64,000 bases of DNA from Martelella endophytica (GTDB lineage: Bacteria; Pseudomonadota; Alphaproteobacteria; Rhizobiales; Rhizobiaceae): assembly GCF_000960975.1 (NCBI RefSeq), contig NZ_CP010803.1, forward strand, positions 1,391,944 to 1,455,943. The letters are read 5' to 3'. A program made the translations under genes and the position numbers. The notes under the pieces were generated by a model, which saw only the letters and a program-made list of their open reading frames with translations, was not told where the DNA came from and did not search any database. Shown here in pieces: positions 7,955 through 17,085 of this stretch. How positions within the stretch are numbered: position 1 is the first letter of the stretch; every line of letters begins with the position of its first letter.

Positions 7955-9210
7955 GGCCGGTTCTCCTGTGCCAGCACCTTGCCAACGGCATCATAGAAGG
8001 CGAGCGACCGCTGGAGCACGATGTCGCCGGCGGGTTTGACAATATGGGATTCCTGCCGTGCCCCCGGCCGGAGTTGCGGGTGAATGGATCGCCGATGATC
8101 CGGATGAACCCGGCGCTGCTTACGGCCCTCCAAGACGGGATGAGCTGCGATCAGGGTGCCGTTCTCGAAGATCCGGACCTCGTCGGCGAACGAATGGACC
8201 TCAACCGTCCGACTGCGCGTGGCATCAGGGACGCTATAGGCATTGCCACCAACGCTGACCATGCCTTCCCGCGACACGCGGCGCTCAAGCTTGAGAACGG
8301 ATTTGAACGGTGCCAGCGGTAACGGCCGCAGGTGCGGCCGCTCTTCGGCAAAGGCTTCGTTGACGACGCGAAGGGTCGTGGCATGCTTTCTCGGATTGGC
8401 AACAGTGTCCAGCCAGTGCCGCAACTGGGCATTCAGGTCATCGAGATTGCGAAACGAGCGGGCCAGGAAGAAGTCCTCTCGGATATAACGGAACGGCCGC
8501 TCGACCTTGCCCTTCGTCTTGGCACGATAAGGTTTGCATGCCTTGGGATGGAAACCGTAGTGGCGTGCCAGATCGATGAGCGCACGATTGTAGATGATGC
8601 CCTCCGTCTGCCCTTCGCCGATAACGGCAGTCTTCATCCGATCATAAAGCACCTCCCTTGGAGCGCCGCCAAGGGCTTCGAACGCAGCGATATGGCAGCG
8701 CAGGACGGTCGGCAGGTTCTGATGCATGACGAAGCGCGCCCAGATGAGGCGGCTATGCCCCAGCACCATCGAGAACAGCCACACAATCCTCGGCGTCATT
8801 GGTTCGTCGGTGAATATGACATGAAATTGGGCGAAATCGACCTGGGCCTGCTCGCCGGGCGGCGTCTCAAAGCGCACTTCGAAACCCTGGCTGGCCGGAG
8901 GCCGCGCATCGCGAAGAAAATCCGTCACGGCGGTGTAGCCGCCCTTATAGCCTCGCTCGCGCAGTTCTCGAAATAACCGGCTCCCGGTCAGGCCGGGGTA
9001 GGCCTTCACGCGCTCCCGCAGATAAGAAGCAAACGGATCGATCACCGTTGCCCGAGGCTTTCTGGGGCCATAGGCTGGAGCCTCAAGGCCGCGCTCTATG
9101 TATTTGCGCACCGTCTTGCGGTCGATGCCCGTTTCTCTGGAAATGGCCGACACCGTCAGCCCCTGTTGATGCAGATCCAGTATCATAATTGTCTCCCTCA
9201 GCTTGATCAC
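7951..9210 (-). CDS. istA: IS21 transposase IstA
   Basis: DDE transposase of about 420 residues. The N-terminus has a helix-turn-helix (LTVSAISRETGIDRKTVRKY), the catalytic core includes GEQAQVDFAQF (first Asp) and the region around EVLYDRMK (second Asp) and KGKVERPFRYIRE (Glu), followed by a C-terminal beta-barrel segment. The start is taken as GTG at 9210 (VIKLRETIMIL), preceded by GGGGGA; TTG at 9213 and ATG at 9186 are alternatives, and the open frame extends further upstream without motif support. The gene looks intact. It is coupled to istB by a 4-bp overlap. Confidence 0.88.
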   Translation of the reverse strand: MIKLRETIMILDLHQQGLTVSAISRETGIDRKTVRKYIERGLEAPAYGPRKPRATVIDPFASYLRERVKAYPGLTGSRLFRELRERGYKGGYTAVTDFLRDARPPASQGFEVRFETPPGEQAQVDFAQFHVIFTDEPMTPRIVWLFSMVLGHSRLIWARFVMHQNLPTVLRCHIAAFEALGGAPREVLYDRMKTAVIGEGQTEGIIYNRALIDLARHYGFHPKACKPYRAKTKGKVERPFRYIREDFFLARSFRNLDDLNAQLRHWLDTVANPRKHATTLRVVNEAFAEERPHLRPLPLAPFKSVLKLERRVSREGMVSVGGNAYSVPDATRSRTVEVHSFADEVRIFENGTLIAAHPVLEGRKQRRVHPDHRRSIHPQLRPGARQESHIVKPAGDIVLQRSLAFYDAVGKVLAQENRP

Positions 9211-9354
9211 CAAAATCCCCCTTCCGACCATCGGAAGAAGTATCGGCGATGACGCGCCGCCGGTCTTCCGGGGCTCGCCCCGGAAGACCGGCGGCAGCAG
9301 CGCATGGGGAAGATTCAAACGGCACTATTGGGGAGTATTGCTCCGGCGATGACA

Positions 9355-9554
9355 ACGGCTTCATCGAAGCCTTTAACAGCAAGCTGCGTTCGGAATGCCT
9401 GAACGCGAACTGGTTCATGACCCTTGCGGATGCGCGCGAAAAGTTGGAGGATTGGCGTAGACACTACAATGAGGATCGCCCTCATTCAGCGATCGGATAC
9501 AATGTCCCGATCGCGTTGCACAATCCCGGTGGCGCCGCCAGCCCGCCATCGTGA
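9355..9554 (+). pseudogene. IS3 OrfB, C-terminal fragment right of the IS21 insertion
   Basis: Continues the OrfB frame broken at 7018: NGFIEAFNSKLRSECLN carries the catalytic Glu, then RREHYNEDRPHSAIGY-like residues typical of the IS3 C-terminus, ending with TGA at 9552-9554. The first five bases are the duplicated target ACGGC. Confidence 0.85.
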
Positions 9555-9648
9555 TCAGAGCCGGAAAAATCTAACATCCGGCGGTCCAATAAATGGGCGC
9601 ACTGCAAAAAAACCAAGACTCTCCGGAAAAATGGAGGGAAGTCGGGTC

Positions 9649-9786
9649 TCAGGTCACCAGAAGCGTGGTCAACCGGTTCCGAGACAGTGCCCGATTATAA
9701 AGAACCGTCTCGTCAGATCCGACCGCACAAACCTGAAAGCTGCCTTTTGCCAAATCGATTGCCAGAATGCTGATCTTCGATGTCAT
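9649..9786 (-). pseudogene. IS110-family transposase, N-terminal fragment
   Basis: The 45-codon frame starts MTSKISILAIDLAKGSFQVC and continues through GSDETVLYNRALSRNRL, the N-terminus of an IS110-type DEDD transposase (first Asp in AIDLAKG). It stops at 9649 and the remaining ~300 residues are absent; the next sequence leftward belongs to the IS3 element. It is therefore a truncated relic whose 5' side retains the 52-bp repeat. Confidence 0.75.
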
Positions 9787-9817
9787 TGATGCGCCCTCCG
9801 CTCGGTGAATATAGAAC

Positions 9818-9869
9818 CGTCTTGGTATACCCGATGCCGCTGGGGTGGGGCATCCACCGCATCAGTTCA
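9818..9869 (-). repeat. 52-bp inverted repeat, right copy
   Basis: Inverted partner of 6394-6445. Its outer three bases (reverse strand TGA) are the stop codon of the large glycosyltransferase gene at 9867-13184, so the insertion that brought this repeat may have set where that protein ends. Confidence 0.85.
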
Positions 9870-12800
9870 ATTCTGACACATTTCTTTCATGCTTTGCGAA
9901 AGTAACTTTCGAACGGCCGAGGTGGAGTACCATTCCTTCATAAAGTTCAAGCCGTTTGAGGCACGCTCTGCAGCAGAATTTCTGTCACAGTAGACCGAGG
10001 ATATAGCCTCGGCGAATTCCGAAGGCGTGTCAGCAATGAGCGTCATCGCCTGCGGATTTAGTATCCCCTGCACGCCAACAGAAGTTGTCACAACAGGAAT
10101 GCATTTCGCAAGAGCCTCAATTACCTTGCCTTTGACACCTCCTCCATAACGGAGAGGTACAACTGAAAGATCCGCAATTTGATAAAGCTTTTCCAGCTCG
10201 GCATCGCTCACCCAGCCTCGTACGTCAATATCAGCGCCCGCAAGCATATGAATTGAATCCGGTGCGTTAGAGCCAACGATCGTCAGGTGGAATTTGACGC
10301 CTGATTGGCGAAGAATCGGCAAAACCTCCCGCGCTAACCAAAGCGCCCCATCTATATTAGGTGTGTGGGTAAATCCGCCGACAAACAGCAACTTAATTTC
10401 ATCTGCTGAATCCAAAGAACGTTCTCTATTCCCCCATTTTGCGAGGTCTTCGTCTTCATAAACATACACTGGTATTTGTACAGCGTGAACGTGCGGAGCC
10501 GTCTGCCTTACATACTCAACTTCTTTGTCACCAGGGTAAAAAACGACGTCACAATTCTTGAATACAGACTCCTCCAGTGTTTTCATCTTCTTAATTTTGG
10601 GCAGCATCGAGCTGTCCTTGGTTACTTCATGCTCGAGCTCCATGCGCATGAAATGAAGATCGTGACCATAATAAAGCTTTTTTATATGCTTATACTTTCC
10701 AATTGGTTCAAGGTAATTAACGGAAATATGAGGCCGACTTAGAAAAGCATACTTTATTTTCTCTGCTCTTTCCGCAAGAAATTCTTCAAATTTGTTGTTA
10801 TATAAATTTCCATAGATGACTTCAATTCCAAGCTCCTGCAATTCTTCAGTGTAGATCCGGTCGTAGAAGAGGTTATCAGGCCAGAAAGAAACTTGAAATC
10901 CGCTCTCTTTCATGAGTTTCATATACATGAACATCGAACGTGACCCGGCGTCACGATCTCTTTGAGGAACATAATGATCAATAATCAGGACATGGGGCTT
11001 TTCAGCACTTCGGTCACGTGCCTCAAACACATTACTGCCATTTGGGAAGTGCTCCGTTTCTAGCTTGCTTCTCCAACGGTTGAAGAGCTTCTCCTGGTTG
11101 ATCACCTGATAGGCTTTCACGCCGGAGCTTGTATCTCGTCCATGAGATTGCCCCTCATGATGAAAAACTTCTGAAAATGGCTGATAGACGACTCGGAGGC
11201 CGCGCTCTCTGATGCGGAATGCAATATCAGCATCTTCACAATATGCGGGCGAAAAAAGTTCATCGAATCCACCAAGCTCCTCCCAAAGGTTGGTTGGGAT
11301 AGCGATGGATGCACCTGATATGTAGTCTACATCTCTAAGGTAATTAAATTCAGGAAGAGCAGGGTTTTGGTTTCGTCCAAAATTCCATGCGGATCCATCC
11401 CTCCAGAAAATACCACCAGCCTCCTGAAGTGTACCATCGCCATTCAGCAATTTAGAACCCACCAGGCCGACCGACGGGTCCGCTTTCAATACGCGCTCAA
11501 GGGCGTCAAGCCAGTTCGGCAAAACCAAAGTATCGTTATTCAGGAAAACGACAAAGCGACCCGCGGCTTGAGAGGCTGTCGCATTACAGTTTCGAACAAA
11601 ACCAAGGTTCTTTTCGTGTTTAACGACGCGTACAACGCTGCCGATTCGCGAAAGTACTTCCGAAGTGCCGTCTGTCGATCGATCATCCCCAACTAGTATC
11701 TCATAGCAGCGATCCGCTTGCGTCGCCAAAATCGAAACAATGCAAGTTAATGTCAGATGTAGATTGTTATAGACAGGAATAACAATAGATGCTTCTGGTC
11801 GGCCAAGCGACAATGCAGCGGCCAGATCACGGGCTTCATCCAAAAGAGCGGCACAGTCAGAACTTTGACCGAAGCCATCGCGGTTATCTGAATAGCGATC
11901 CACGACTTCAAAGAGATTTCTATAAAGCGGCATATGCTCGGGGCCGTATCGACCACTTACGTAGCTGATTGCTGTGCCATCACCCGTCAACAAAACAGGA
12001 TCATGCTCAGGTCCAATGCCCTTGAACGTATAAAAGCGATCATTTCGATATTTACGGCGCTTTTCTCTCTTAAACGGATGACGCCAAGCAGCGGCGCAGC
12101 GAATATTAAACCTCTCTATGCGGCCAGCAATGGAATGACGCTTTAACTCCTTCATCTCGTGGGTGATTTTCAGATGCTGCTTTCTGACATTATCCAGCTC
12201 CATTTTACTCTTTTCACGCTCCGCTTGCAGCTCACGTTTCAATTCTTTTATATGTGATTTGTATTCAGATTCTTTGGTTCTAAATTCTTCTGTTTTAGAT
12301 TCAATTTCTGAATCTTTGGCTCTCAAATCTTCGACTTGCAATTTATTCTGACGTTGCATCTCTTTCAATTCATTAATTTTATGAGCGAAGTTTGATCGAA
12401 GTCGAGGCAACTCGACAAAAATATCGTCTAATGATCCTATTTCAAAGTAAAAACTATCGAAACCACTCGGTAGCTCCTCGTTAGATGCGATTGCTATCCA
12501 ATAAATAACTTGGCTTAAGCCTCTATTTTCTTCAAAAGTATTCTCATGGCGTCGATCAAAGCTGACTGCTTCTTCAGGAGCTTCGTTTCCATCGTGTATG
12601 ACAACTGATCCCACAGACGGTCGCTGTCCAAAAAGCTTCACATTAGCGAAACGACGCGCAAGAAGGTCAACAAATTCTTCTTTCGTTAATTCTCGAACAT
12701 GATGCGGGTTTGGCTTCCGCCCTGGAGGGGAATATATGTCCCTGTTCGGAGAACTCATCAGCAAGAACCCGCCTGGCCGCAACACACGCCGGATTTCGCT

Positions 12801-13184
12801 CACGAACAAATCCTGTTCGTAAAAATGCTCTACAGTCTCGAAGGAGACGACACAATCGACGGATTGATCTGGAAGGGGTATCGCCTGCGCTCGACCGTGT
12901 TTAAAGCGCAAATTATCCGCGACATAAGACTGCTGCGCGTGCTCAACAGAAGCGATATCTACCTCGACACCAACTACAGATTTCGCAGACTGCGCTATAA
13001 ATGCACTACCATACCCTTCGCCTGCGGCGATATCAAGAACATCAAGCCCACGGCACATTTTCCTTGCGATAAAATATCGGTGAAAATGTTCTATTTCTAC
13101 CTGACCCTGCACTCCTGTAGTCAGGCGCTCGCCGGTCCATTCCAAAGTAGATTTAGGTTCAGGTTTTTGAAACAGCTCACCCAC
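9867..13184 (-). CDS. Methyltransferase-GT2-GT4 three-domain glycan enzyme
   Basis: A 1105-residue protein with three catalytic domains. Residues about 45-150 are a class I SAM methyltransferase (LDIAAGEGYGS motif I, then VVSFETVEHF). Residues about 268-350 are a Lys/Glu-rich coiled coil. Residues about 465-690 form a GT2 domain (ASIVIPVYNN, LVGDDRSTDGT, FLNNDT metal site, EDADIAFR). Residues about 735-1090 form a GT4-type domain ending with the PLRYGGGVKGKVIEALA signature. No signal or membrane segment is seen. Such fusions synthesise and cap O-antigen or capsule chains, with methylation ending growth; substrates are unknown. GTG at 13184 is chosen for a GGAG 8 nt upstream. The stop codon lies in the 52-bp repeat, so the C-terminus may be truncated slightly. 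Confidence 0.82.
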   Translation of the reverse strand: MGELFQKPEPKSTLEWTGERLTTGVQGQVEIEHFHRYFIARKMCRGLDVLDIAAGEGYGSAFIAQSAKSVVGVEVDIASVEHAQQSYVADNLRFKHGRAQAIPLPDQSVDCVVSFETVEHFYEQDLFVSEIRRVLRPGGFLLMSSPNRDIYSPPGRKPNPHHVRELTKEEFVDLLARRFANVKLFGQRPSVGSVVIHDGNEAPEEAVSFDRRHENTFEENRGLSQVIYWIAIASNEELPSGFDSFYFEIGSLDDIFVELPRLRSNFAHKINELKEMQRQNKLQVEDLRAKDSEIESKTEEFRTKESEYKSHIKELKRELQAEREKSKMELDNVRKQHLKITHEMKELKRHSIAGRIERFNIRCAAAWRHPFKREKRRKYRNDRFYTFKGIGPEHDPVLLTGDGTAISYVSGRYGPEHMPLYRNLFEVVDRYSDNRDGFGQSSDCAALLDEARDLAAALSLGRPEASIVIPVYNNLHLTLTCIVSILATQADRCYEILVGDDRSTDGTSEVLSRIGSVVRVVKHEKNLGFVRNCNATASQAAGRFVVFLNNDTLVLPNWLDALERVLKADPSVGLVGSKLLNGDGTLQEAGGIFWRDGSAWNFGRNQNPALPEFNYLRDVDYISGASIAIPTNLWEELGGFDELFSPAYCEDADIAFRIRERGLRVVYQPFSEVFHHEGQSHGRDTSSGVKAYQVINQEKLFNRWRSKLETEHFPNGSNVFEARDRSAEKPHVLIIDHYVPQRDRDAGSRSMFMYMKLMKESGFQVSFWPDNLFYDRIYTEELQELGIEVIYGNLYNNKFEEFLAERAEKIKYAFLSRPHISVNYLEPIGKYKHIKKLYYGHDLHFMRMELEHEVTKDSSMLPKIKKMKTLEESVFKNCDVVFYPGDKEVEYVRQTAPHVHAVQIPVYVYEDEDLAKWGNRERSLDSADEIKLLFVGGFTHTPNIDGALWLAREVLPILRQSGVKFHLTIVGSNAPDSIHMLAGADIDVRGWVSDAELEKLYQIADLSVVPLRYGGGVKGKVIEALAKCIPVVTTSVGVQGILNPQAMTLIADTPSEFAEAISSVYCDRNSAAERASNGLNFMKEWYSTSAVRKLLSQSMKEMCQN

Positions 13185-14014
13185 AGACGATACTCCGATA
13201 TCATTGTCATAACTATTTAGAACGAAAGTTATATTGCATGTATTTCTAATTTATAAATCTCTTATTTTTAGCGGCGTAATCAGAAACACTAGACATAAAT
13301 AGTCGCATCATATTCCCTTATTTTTCGGCCCCGAAAAATTTCTTCACGGCAACTCTTCCTACCTATATACAGCCTACTCTCTTTGAGAGGCAATGGTATT
13401 CCCGTTCTGAACGGTTTGAACCGCACCGGCAGAAGCTGAGGCAGACTTCTACGCAGCACTGGAAACTGAAATCAACAAAGCAATAGCTCTGCAGAGCCAA
13501 CCCGAAATCAGCCATCAGTGCGTGAAAACAATGATGCGCAGGACGGGCGCGAGTGAACGGACTAAACGCTGGTTCGCCAGCACCAACACTGTACACCGAC
13601 CAAAGGGATACGCCGCCGATCGGCACGATAAGCGTCTGAAACGTTTAAAGAGTGCGGGCTACCGTGCCGCGTCGAATAGCACCGAAGACACTGGAGTTGA
13701 TAATCACAGTACCGTGCCATTTCGAGGGCTGGGCAAATGGATAAAGCGGTGGGACATTCATGTCTGAAAGCGCTGAAGCTTGCTGACAGAACGCCGAGTC
13801 CCACTACTCTTTAAGTAGCTGTTTTAATAGGAAATATCCACTCCGCGTCTGGGCACCACTTAACTCTCTTGTTTTCCCTAGTCTTTTTAGTCTGTTTTCA
13901 GCCCGAAGGCTCGCGGCGGCTGTAGAGGTCGTTTCTGTCAGGTTTCCGTCTACCTCGTTCCAGTCTTTGATCAGAAGACTGTAGCTGGTCGCCGCAGGCC
14001 AGGTTCCCCCGGCT
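13185..14014. other. Non-coding stretch at the island edge
   Basis: About 830 bp without a convincing gene. The first 150 bp are A+T-rich and probably hold the promoter of the large glycosyltransferase gene. The middle part (13400-13800) has short open frames on both strands, and 13800-14010 has a leftward frame of about 80 codons; none shows a recognisable motif or a clear ribosome-binding site. Decayed insertion-sequence DNA is likely but unproven. Confidence 0.4.
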
Positions 14015-14614
14015 TCACGGCAGGCGCCGGGCCATGATGATTGATGGCAGGCGAGCAATCTCCGTGAAGCCGAGCTTGCGGTAGAAGTCTGTTACCGGCT
14101 CGTTGAGGTGGTTCACGCCGAGGTGGACGCCTTTGGCTCCCGATTGCGCAAGCAGGGCGAGCAGCTGCTGCAGCAGCAGCGAGCCATTGCCGCCACCTTG
14201 TGCCGCAGGAAGCAGGTTGATGTGCAGATGCGCGGGGTAGGGCTCCGTTATCTCCGCTGGAATGGTCTCGGGTCGCCGCGCATAATCGAAGACGTAGCGA
14301 TCATCAGCTGTCTCCGGCTCGCGGCTCGCCAGAGACCGGCGCACATCCGGCCACCAGTCCTGCTCCAGCCTGCGAGCGAATGCCGGCGTATCCGGCGTTC
14401 CCACGGCATACCCCATCGCCTTGTCGTTCCTTGCCAGGACCAGGGCATGCTGGGGTTCCAGTGTGAAATAGGGAAGGGCCCAGAGCAGGGCGGGGTATTC
14501 GGGCCGGCTGAAGCAGTGGCGGCCATCCTTGCCCTTGTCTGCGGTCCTGACGCAGATGTCGATGATGGCATCCCGGTCTTCGGGACGCGCCGGCCTGATG
14601 CTGAAATCGCTCAT
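14015..14614 (-). CDS. GNAT-family N-acetyltransferase
   Basis: A 199-residue protein with the GNAT fold: an N-terminal FSIRPARPEDRDAIIDIC strand-helix, the acetyl-CoA-binding segment around LLPAAQGGGNGSLLLQQLL (A motif, Q-x-x-G-x-G/A type) and the C-terminal DFYRKLGFTEI typical of the family. The acceptor is unknown. It lies 4 bp after the Gfo/Idh/MocA gene in the same direction, so it probably belongs to that sugar operon and may modify an amino sugar, but this is context only. The C-terminus RLP is close to an unannotated region. Confidence 0.85.
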   Translation of the reverse strand: MSDFSIRPARPEDRDAIIDICVRTADKGKDGRHCFSRPEYPALLWALPYFTLEPQHALVLARNDKAMGYAVGTPDTPAFARRLEQDWWPDVRRSLASREPETADDRYVFDYARRPETIPAEITEPYPAHLHINLLPAAQGGGNGSLLLQQLLALLAQSGAKGVHLGVNHLNEPVTDFYRKLGFTEIARLPSIIMARRLP

Positions 14615-14618
14615 GCCG

Positions 14619-15779
14619 TCAATGTCCGGACGGCGTCATGCGCAGCGCCTCATCGAAGCCGTTCCATATCTCGGCAAGCTCGATGGTTTTGCGTGTGCGT
14701 CGAGCCTCGTCGATCTTGATGGCGGTCAGGCCGGCCTCCAGAGCGTCCAGGATACCCACCGGAAGCGGCTCTCCCTCCCGCAGGTTGCGGGTGATGTCGA
14801 ACGCCATCTGATCGTCGGCACCATAGTGATCGTCCTCGACGCCGGCGTAGCGTTTTTCCACCAGCTTCTCGCCTGACGCGGCATCATGGACCGCGAAGTT
14901 GTTCCTGACGAAGTCGCCTTCCGCCATACCCTTCGCGCCGATGACACAGAAGCGGCGAAACTGGTTGGGCACATTGAGATTGGCGTGGAAGGCCATCGTG
15001 GCGCCGGTTTCATATTCGATGAGCGCTGTCTGGTAGTCGATGATGTCAGCATCGCTGTCGAACACGTGCTCGGTGGAATTCCAGCCGCTTGGCTTGCGGT
15101 AATACTGCTCCCGCTCGACATTCGACATCACCGCGGGGGCATTGTCCGGGACGAACGACTTGCGCCCGCCAAAGCTCGATACCGCGCTCGCCCGCGCGCC
15201 CACGACGCTGGCGTAAAGATCAATGTCATGGCAGCATTTTTCCAGGATGTATGGGCCCGCATATTGCTGATAGCGGCGCCAGTCGCGCATAAAGAAGGCA
15301 CCGTGATAGGGAGCGATATGCTCGGAGGCCTCGATCGAGACCACATTGCCGATCTGTCCCTGCGCCTGGGCGTTGCGCAGGTCGCGGTAGAGATCCGAAT
15401 AGCGCAGAACCAGGCCGACCAGTACCCGGTCGATACCGAACTCGCCAAGCAGCCTTGCCATTTCGAGCGTCTGCTGCTCATCGATCACCACCGGCTTTTC
15501 GGTGAAGACCTTCACGCCGTGTTGCAGGCCGCTTCTGATGTGGTCGAGGTGAAGCGCGTTCGGCGAGCCCACCGTCAGCAGATCGGGTTTCACCTGCTTC
15601 AGCATTCCGTCGACGCTCTCGAAGCGCGGACCGACTTTGAGGCCATCCTGTTCGACCTGCTCGAGCCCCGCGGGCACCGGGTCCACAAGGCCGACGATCG
15701 TCAGATCGTCATTCGCCTTGTGGAAGGACTTCAATACATTGGCCATCCTGTAGCCAAGGCCGGCAACCGCAACTCTCAT
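14619..15779 (-). CDS. Gfo/Idh/MocA-family oxidoreductase
   Basis: A 386-residue NAD(P)-dependent sugar or inositol dehydrogenase. It begins MRVAVAGLGYRM, a Rossmann dinucleotide-binding turn, and carries the family's EKPV motif (KVFTEKPVVID, about residues 90-100) and a central HDIDLYASVVG stretch with the usual catalytic His/Asp. ATG at 15779 is chosen because the Rossmann strand starts there; the open frame upstream has no homology. The gene is transcribed with GNAT and downstream of a ROK regulator, opposite a sugar-phosphate-like ABC transporter and a phosphatase, so the substrate is probably the dephosphorylated sugar or cyclitol delivered by that transporter. Exact substrate is unknown. 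Confidence 0.87.
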   Translation of the reverse strand: MRVAVAGLGYRMANVLKSFHKANDDLTIVGLVDPVPAGLEQVEQDGLKVGPRFESVDGMLKQVKPDLLTVGSPNALHLDHIRSGLQHGVKVFTEKPVVIDEQQTLEMARLLGEFGIDRVLVGLVLRYSDLYRDLRNAQAQGQIGNVVSIEASEHIAPYHGAFFMRDWRRYQQYAGPYILEKCCHDIDLYASVVGARASAVSSFGGRKSFVPDNAPAVMSNVEREQYYRKPSGWNSTEHVFDSDADIIDYQTALIEYETGATMAFHANLNVPNQFRRFCVIGAKGMAEGDFVRNNFAVHDAASGEKLVEKRYAGVEDDHYGADDQMAFDITRNLREGEPLPVGILDALEAGLTAIKIDEARRTRKTIELAEIWNGFDEALRMTPSGH

Positions 15780-15861
15780 GGAAAAAACCTTCGTACTCTC
15801 GAATTTGCTTGGAAATTGAAACGGGCCAGCGCCGGCAATCCTGTCGCCCGAGGCCTGCGCT

Positions 15862-17085
15862 CTAGCCCGCAACCCTGTCAAAACGGGTCTCTGGATCGAC
15901 CGCATCCTTTCGTCCGCGCATCAGCGACAGGCGGCGGAAATCCGGGCTTCCGTGAGCGATGATCGGCAGCATTGCGGCACCCACCGCGGAAGCACTCGCA
16001 CCAAGCCCTGCAAGCCTCAGGCGCGCGCCCTCGCGGTTCTTTCGCGCGGCGACGGAAGCGAGCAGCGGGTAGGCCCGGTCGACAAGGGATGACAACAAAA
16101 CGGCAGGGAAGCTGCCACCGACGAATATCGCTTCGGGATCGAACATGTTCTCGATCATCGCGGCCAGCAGACGAAGCCGCGCGCTGCTCAGCTCCAGCCA
16201 TCGCATAAGCCCGCTATCGCGACCATGATAAAGGCGCTCGAGCGTGCCTGGCTCTTCCAGCGTCGAGGCGTCGCAGCCGACCATGGCGGCGACCTCGTCC
16301 AGGGAGAACGGCGTGGCATTGCCGGTCTCCGCCGGCTTGAGGGCCTCGGGCCAGCTCAGCAGGCCGATCTCACCCGCGTTGTTGAAGGCGCCCTGAAAAG
16401 GCAGTCCGTCGATGATGATCCCCGCGCCGAGACCATGCCCTATGAAGACATAGACGAAATGGGAAAGTTCTCCGGCTTCTCCGGCCTGCAGCTCGGCGAT
16501 GGCGGCCGCCGTCGCGTCATTTTCGACGATCACCGGCAGCGCACAGGCCGCCTCAAGCGCGTCAGCGACATCGACATGGCTCCATTCCTGCCATCCCGGT
16601 GAGCCGACATATTGCTCATAATCCTCTTCCTGCAGCGTCGGCATGGCGATGCCGATGCCCCAGGCGGGATTGTCGCCACTTTCGGCGATCAGTCGGGATA
16701 CCAGTTGAGCCATACCGGCAACGCTCGCATTCGGATCGCGCCAGTTAAGCCGTGTGGAGCTGCGCGTGATTTCGCGTGCGGTCAGGTCGCAGGCAACGCC
16801 GAGCAGCAGGTCCCGATCGAGATGCAGGCCTATCGAGCACCCGGCAGCGCCGTTGATCGCAAGAATTTTCTGGGGCGCACCGCGGCTGCCGTCGGGTCGG
16901 CTCTCCTCGCGAAGGAGGCCTCGGTCCTGAAGTTCGCGGGTGATGTTGGATATCGTCTGGGGTTGCAGGCCGGTGAGCGCGACAAGCTCGCTGCGGCTCG
17001 TTTCGCCCTTCGTGCGAACGAGGTCGAAAACGAGGCGGCGATTATACCGGCCTGAATAGGCATGATTATTCCCCGTGGCTGACAA
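15862..17085 (-). CDS. ROK-family transcriptional repressor
   Basis: A 407-residue NagC/Mlc-type regulator. Residues about 20-60 form a winged helix (TSRSELVALTGLQPQTISNITREL), followed by a sugar-kinase-like ROK domain with GHGLGAGIIIDG and NNAGEIG. The usual zinc motif CxCGxxGC after NNAGEIG is not present, so it may lack the structural zinc. The start is TTG at 17085, supported by GGGGGG five bases upstream (17091-17096). It is divergent from the ABC transporter operon at 17255 and probably represses both directions from the intergenic region, with a sugar or sugar phosphate as inducer. Confidence 0.88.
   Translation of the reverse strand: MSATGNNHAYSGRYNRRLVFDLVRTKGETSRSELVALTGLQPQTISNITRELQDRGLLREESRPDGSRGAPQKILAINGAAGCSIGLHLDRDLLLGVACDLTAREITRSSTRLNWRDPNASVAGMAQLVSRLIAESGDNPAWGIGIAMPTLQEEDYEQYVGSPGWQEWSHVDVADALEAACALPVIVENDATAAAIAELQAGEAGELSHFVYVFIGHGLGAGIIIDGLPFQGAFNNAGEIGLLSWPEALKPAETGNATPFSLDEVAAMVGCDASTLEEPGTLERLYHGRDSGLMRWLELSSARLRLLAAMIENMFDPEAIFVGGSFPAVLLSSLVDRAYPLLASVAARKNREGARLRLAGLGASASAVGAAMLPIIAHGSPDFRRLSLMRGRKDAVDPETRFDRVAG

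Larger units (their letters stand above)
7019..9354 (-). mobile_element. IS21-family element (copy b), complete, 2336 bp
   Basis: Complete element with istA and istB reading leftward. Its ends are inverted repeats: TGTCAATGCCG at 7019-7029 faces TGTCATCGCCG (reverse strand from 9354), and the similarity continues through CCCCA and AGTGCCG. A 5-bp direct repeat ACGGC flanks it, the duplication size expected for IS21. The sharp, undecayed ends suggest recent insertion, although istB carries a frameshift. Confidence 0.92.
6500..9600 (+). mobile_element. IS3-family element, internally deleted and split by IS21
   Basis: The element runs from orfA (6554-6820) through a fragment of orfB (about 6845-7018) and, after an inserted IS21 at 7019-9354, the C-terminal part of orfB (9355-9554). 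Outer ends are approximate: the left end lies near 6482-6510 and the right end near 9585-9605, where TTGGA-type sequences occur in opposite orientation. The catalytic core is incomplete, so it could not move on its own. Confidence 0.8.

Noticed and set aside
13522..13767. Rightward 81-codon frame in the island-edge gap
   Set aside because: No ribosome site, domain or hydrophobic pattern; the composition looks like non-coding or decayed DNA.
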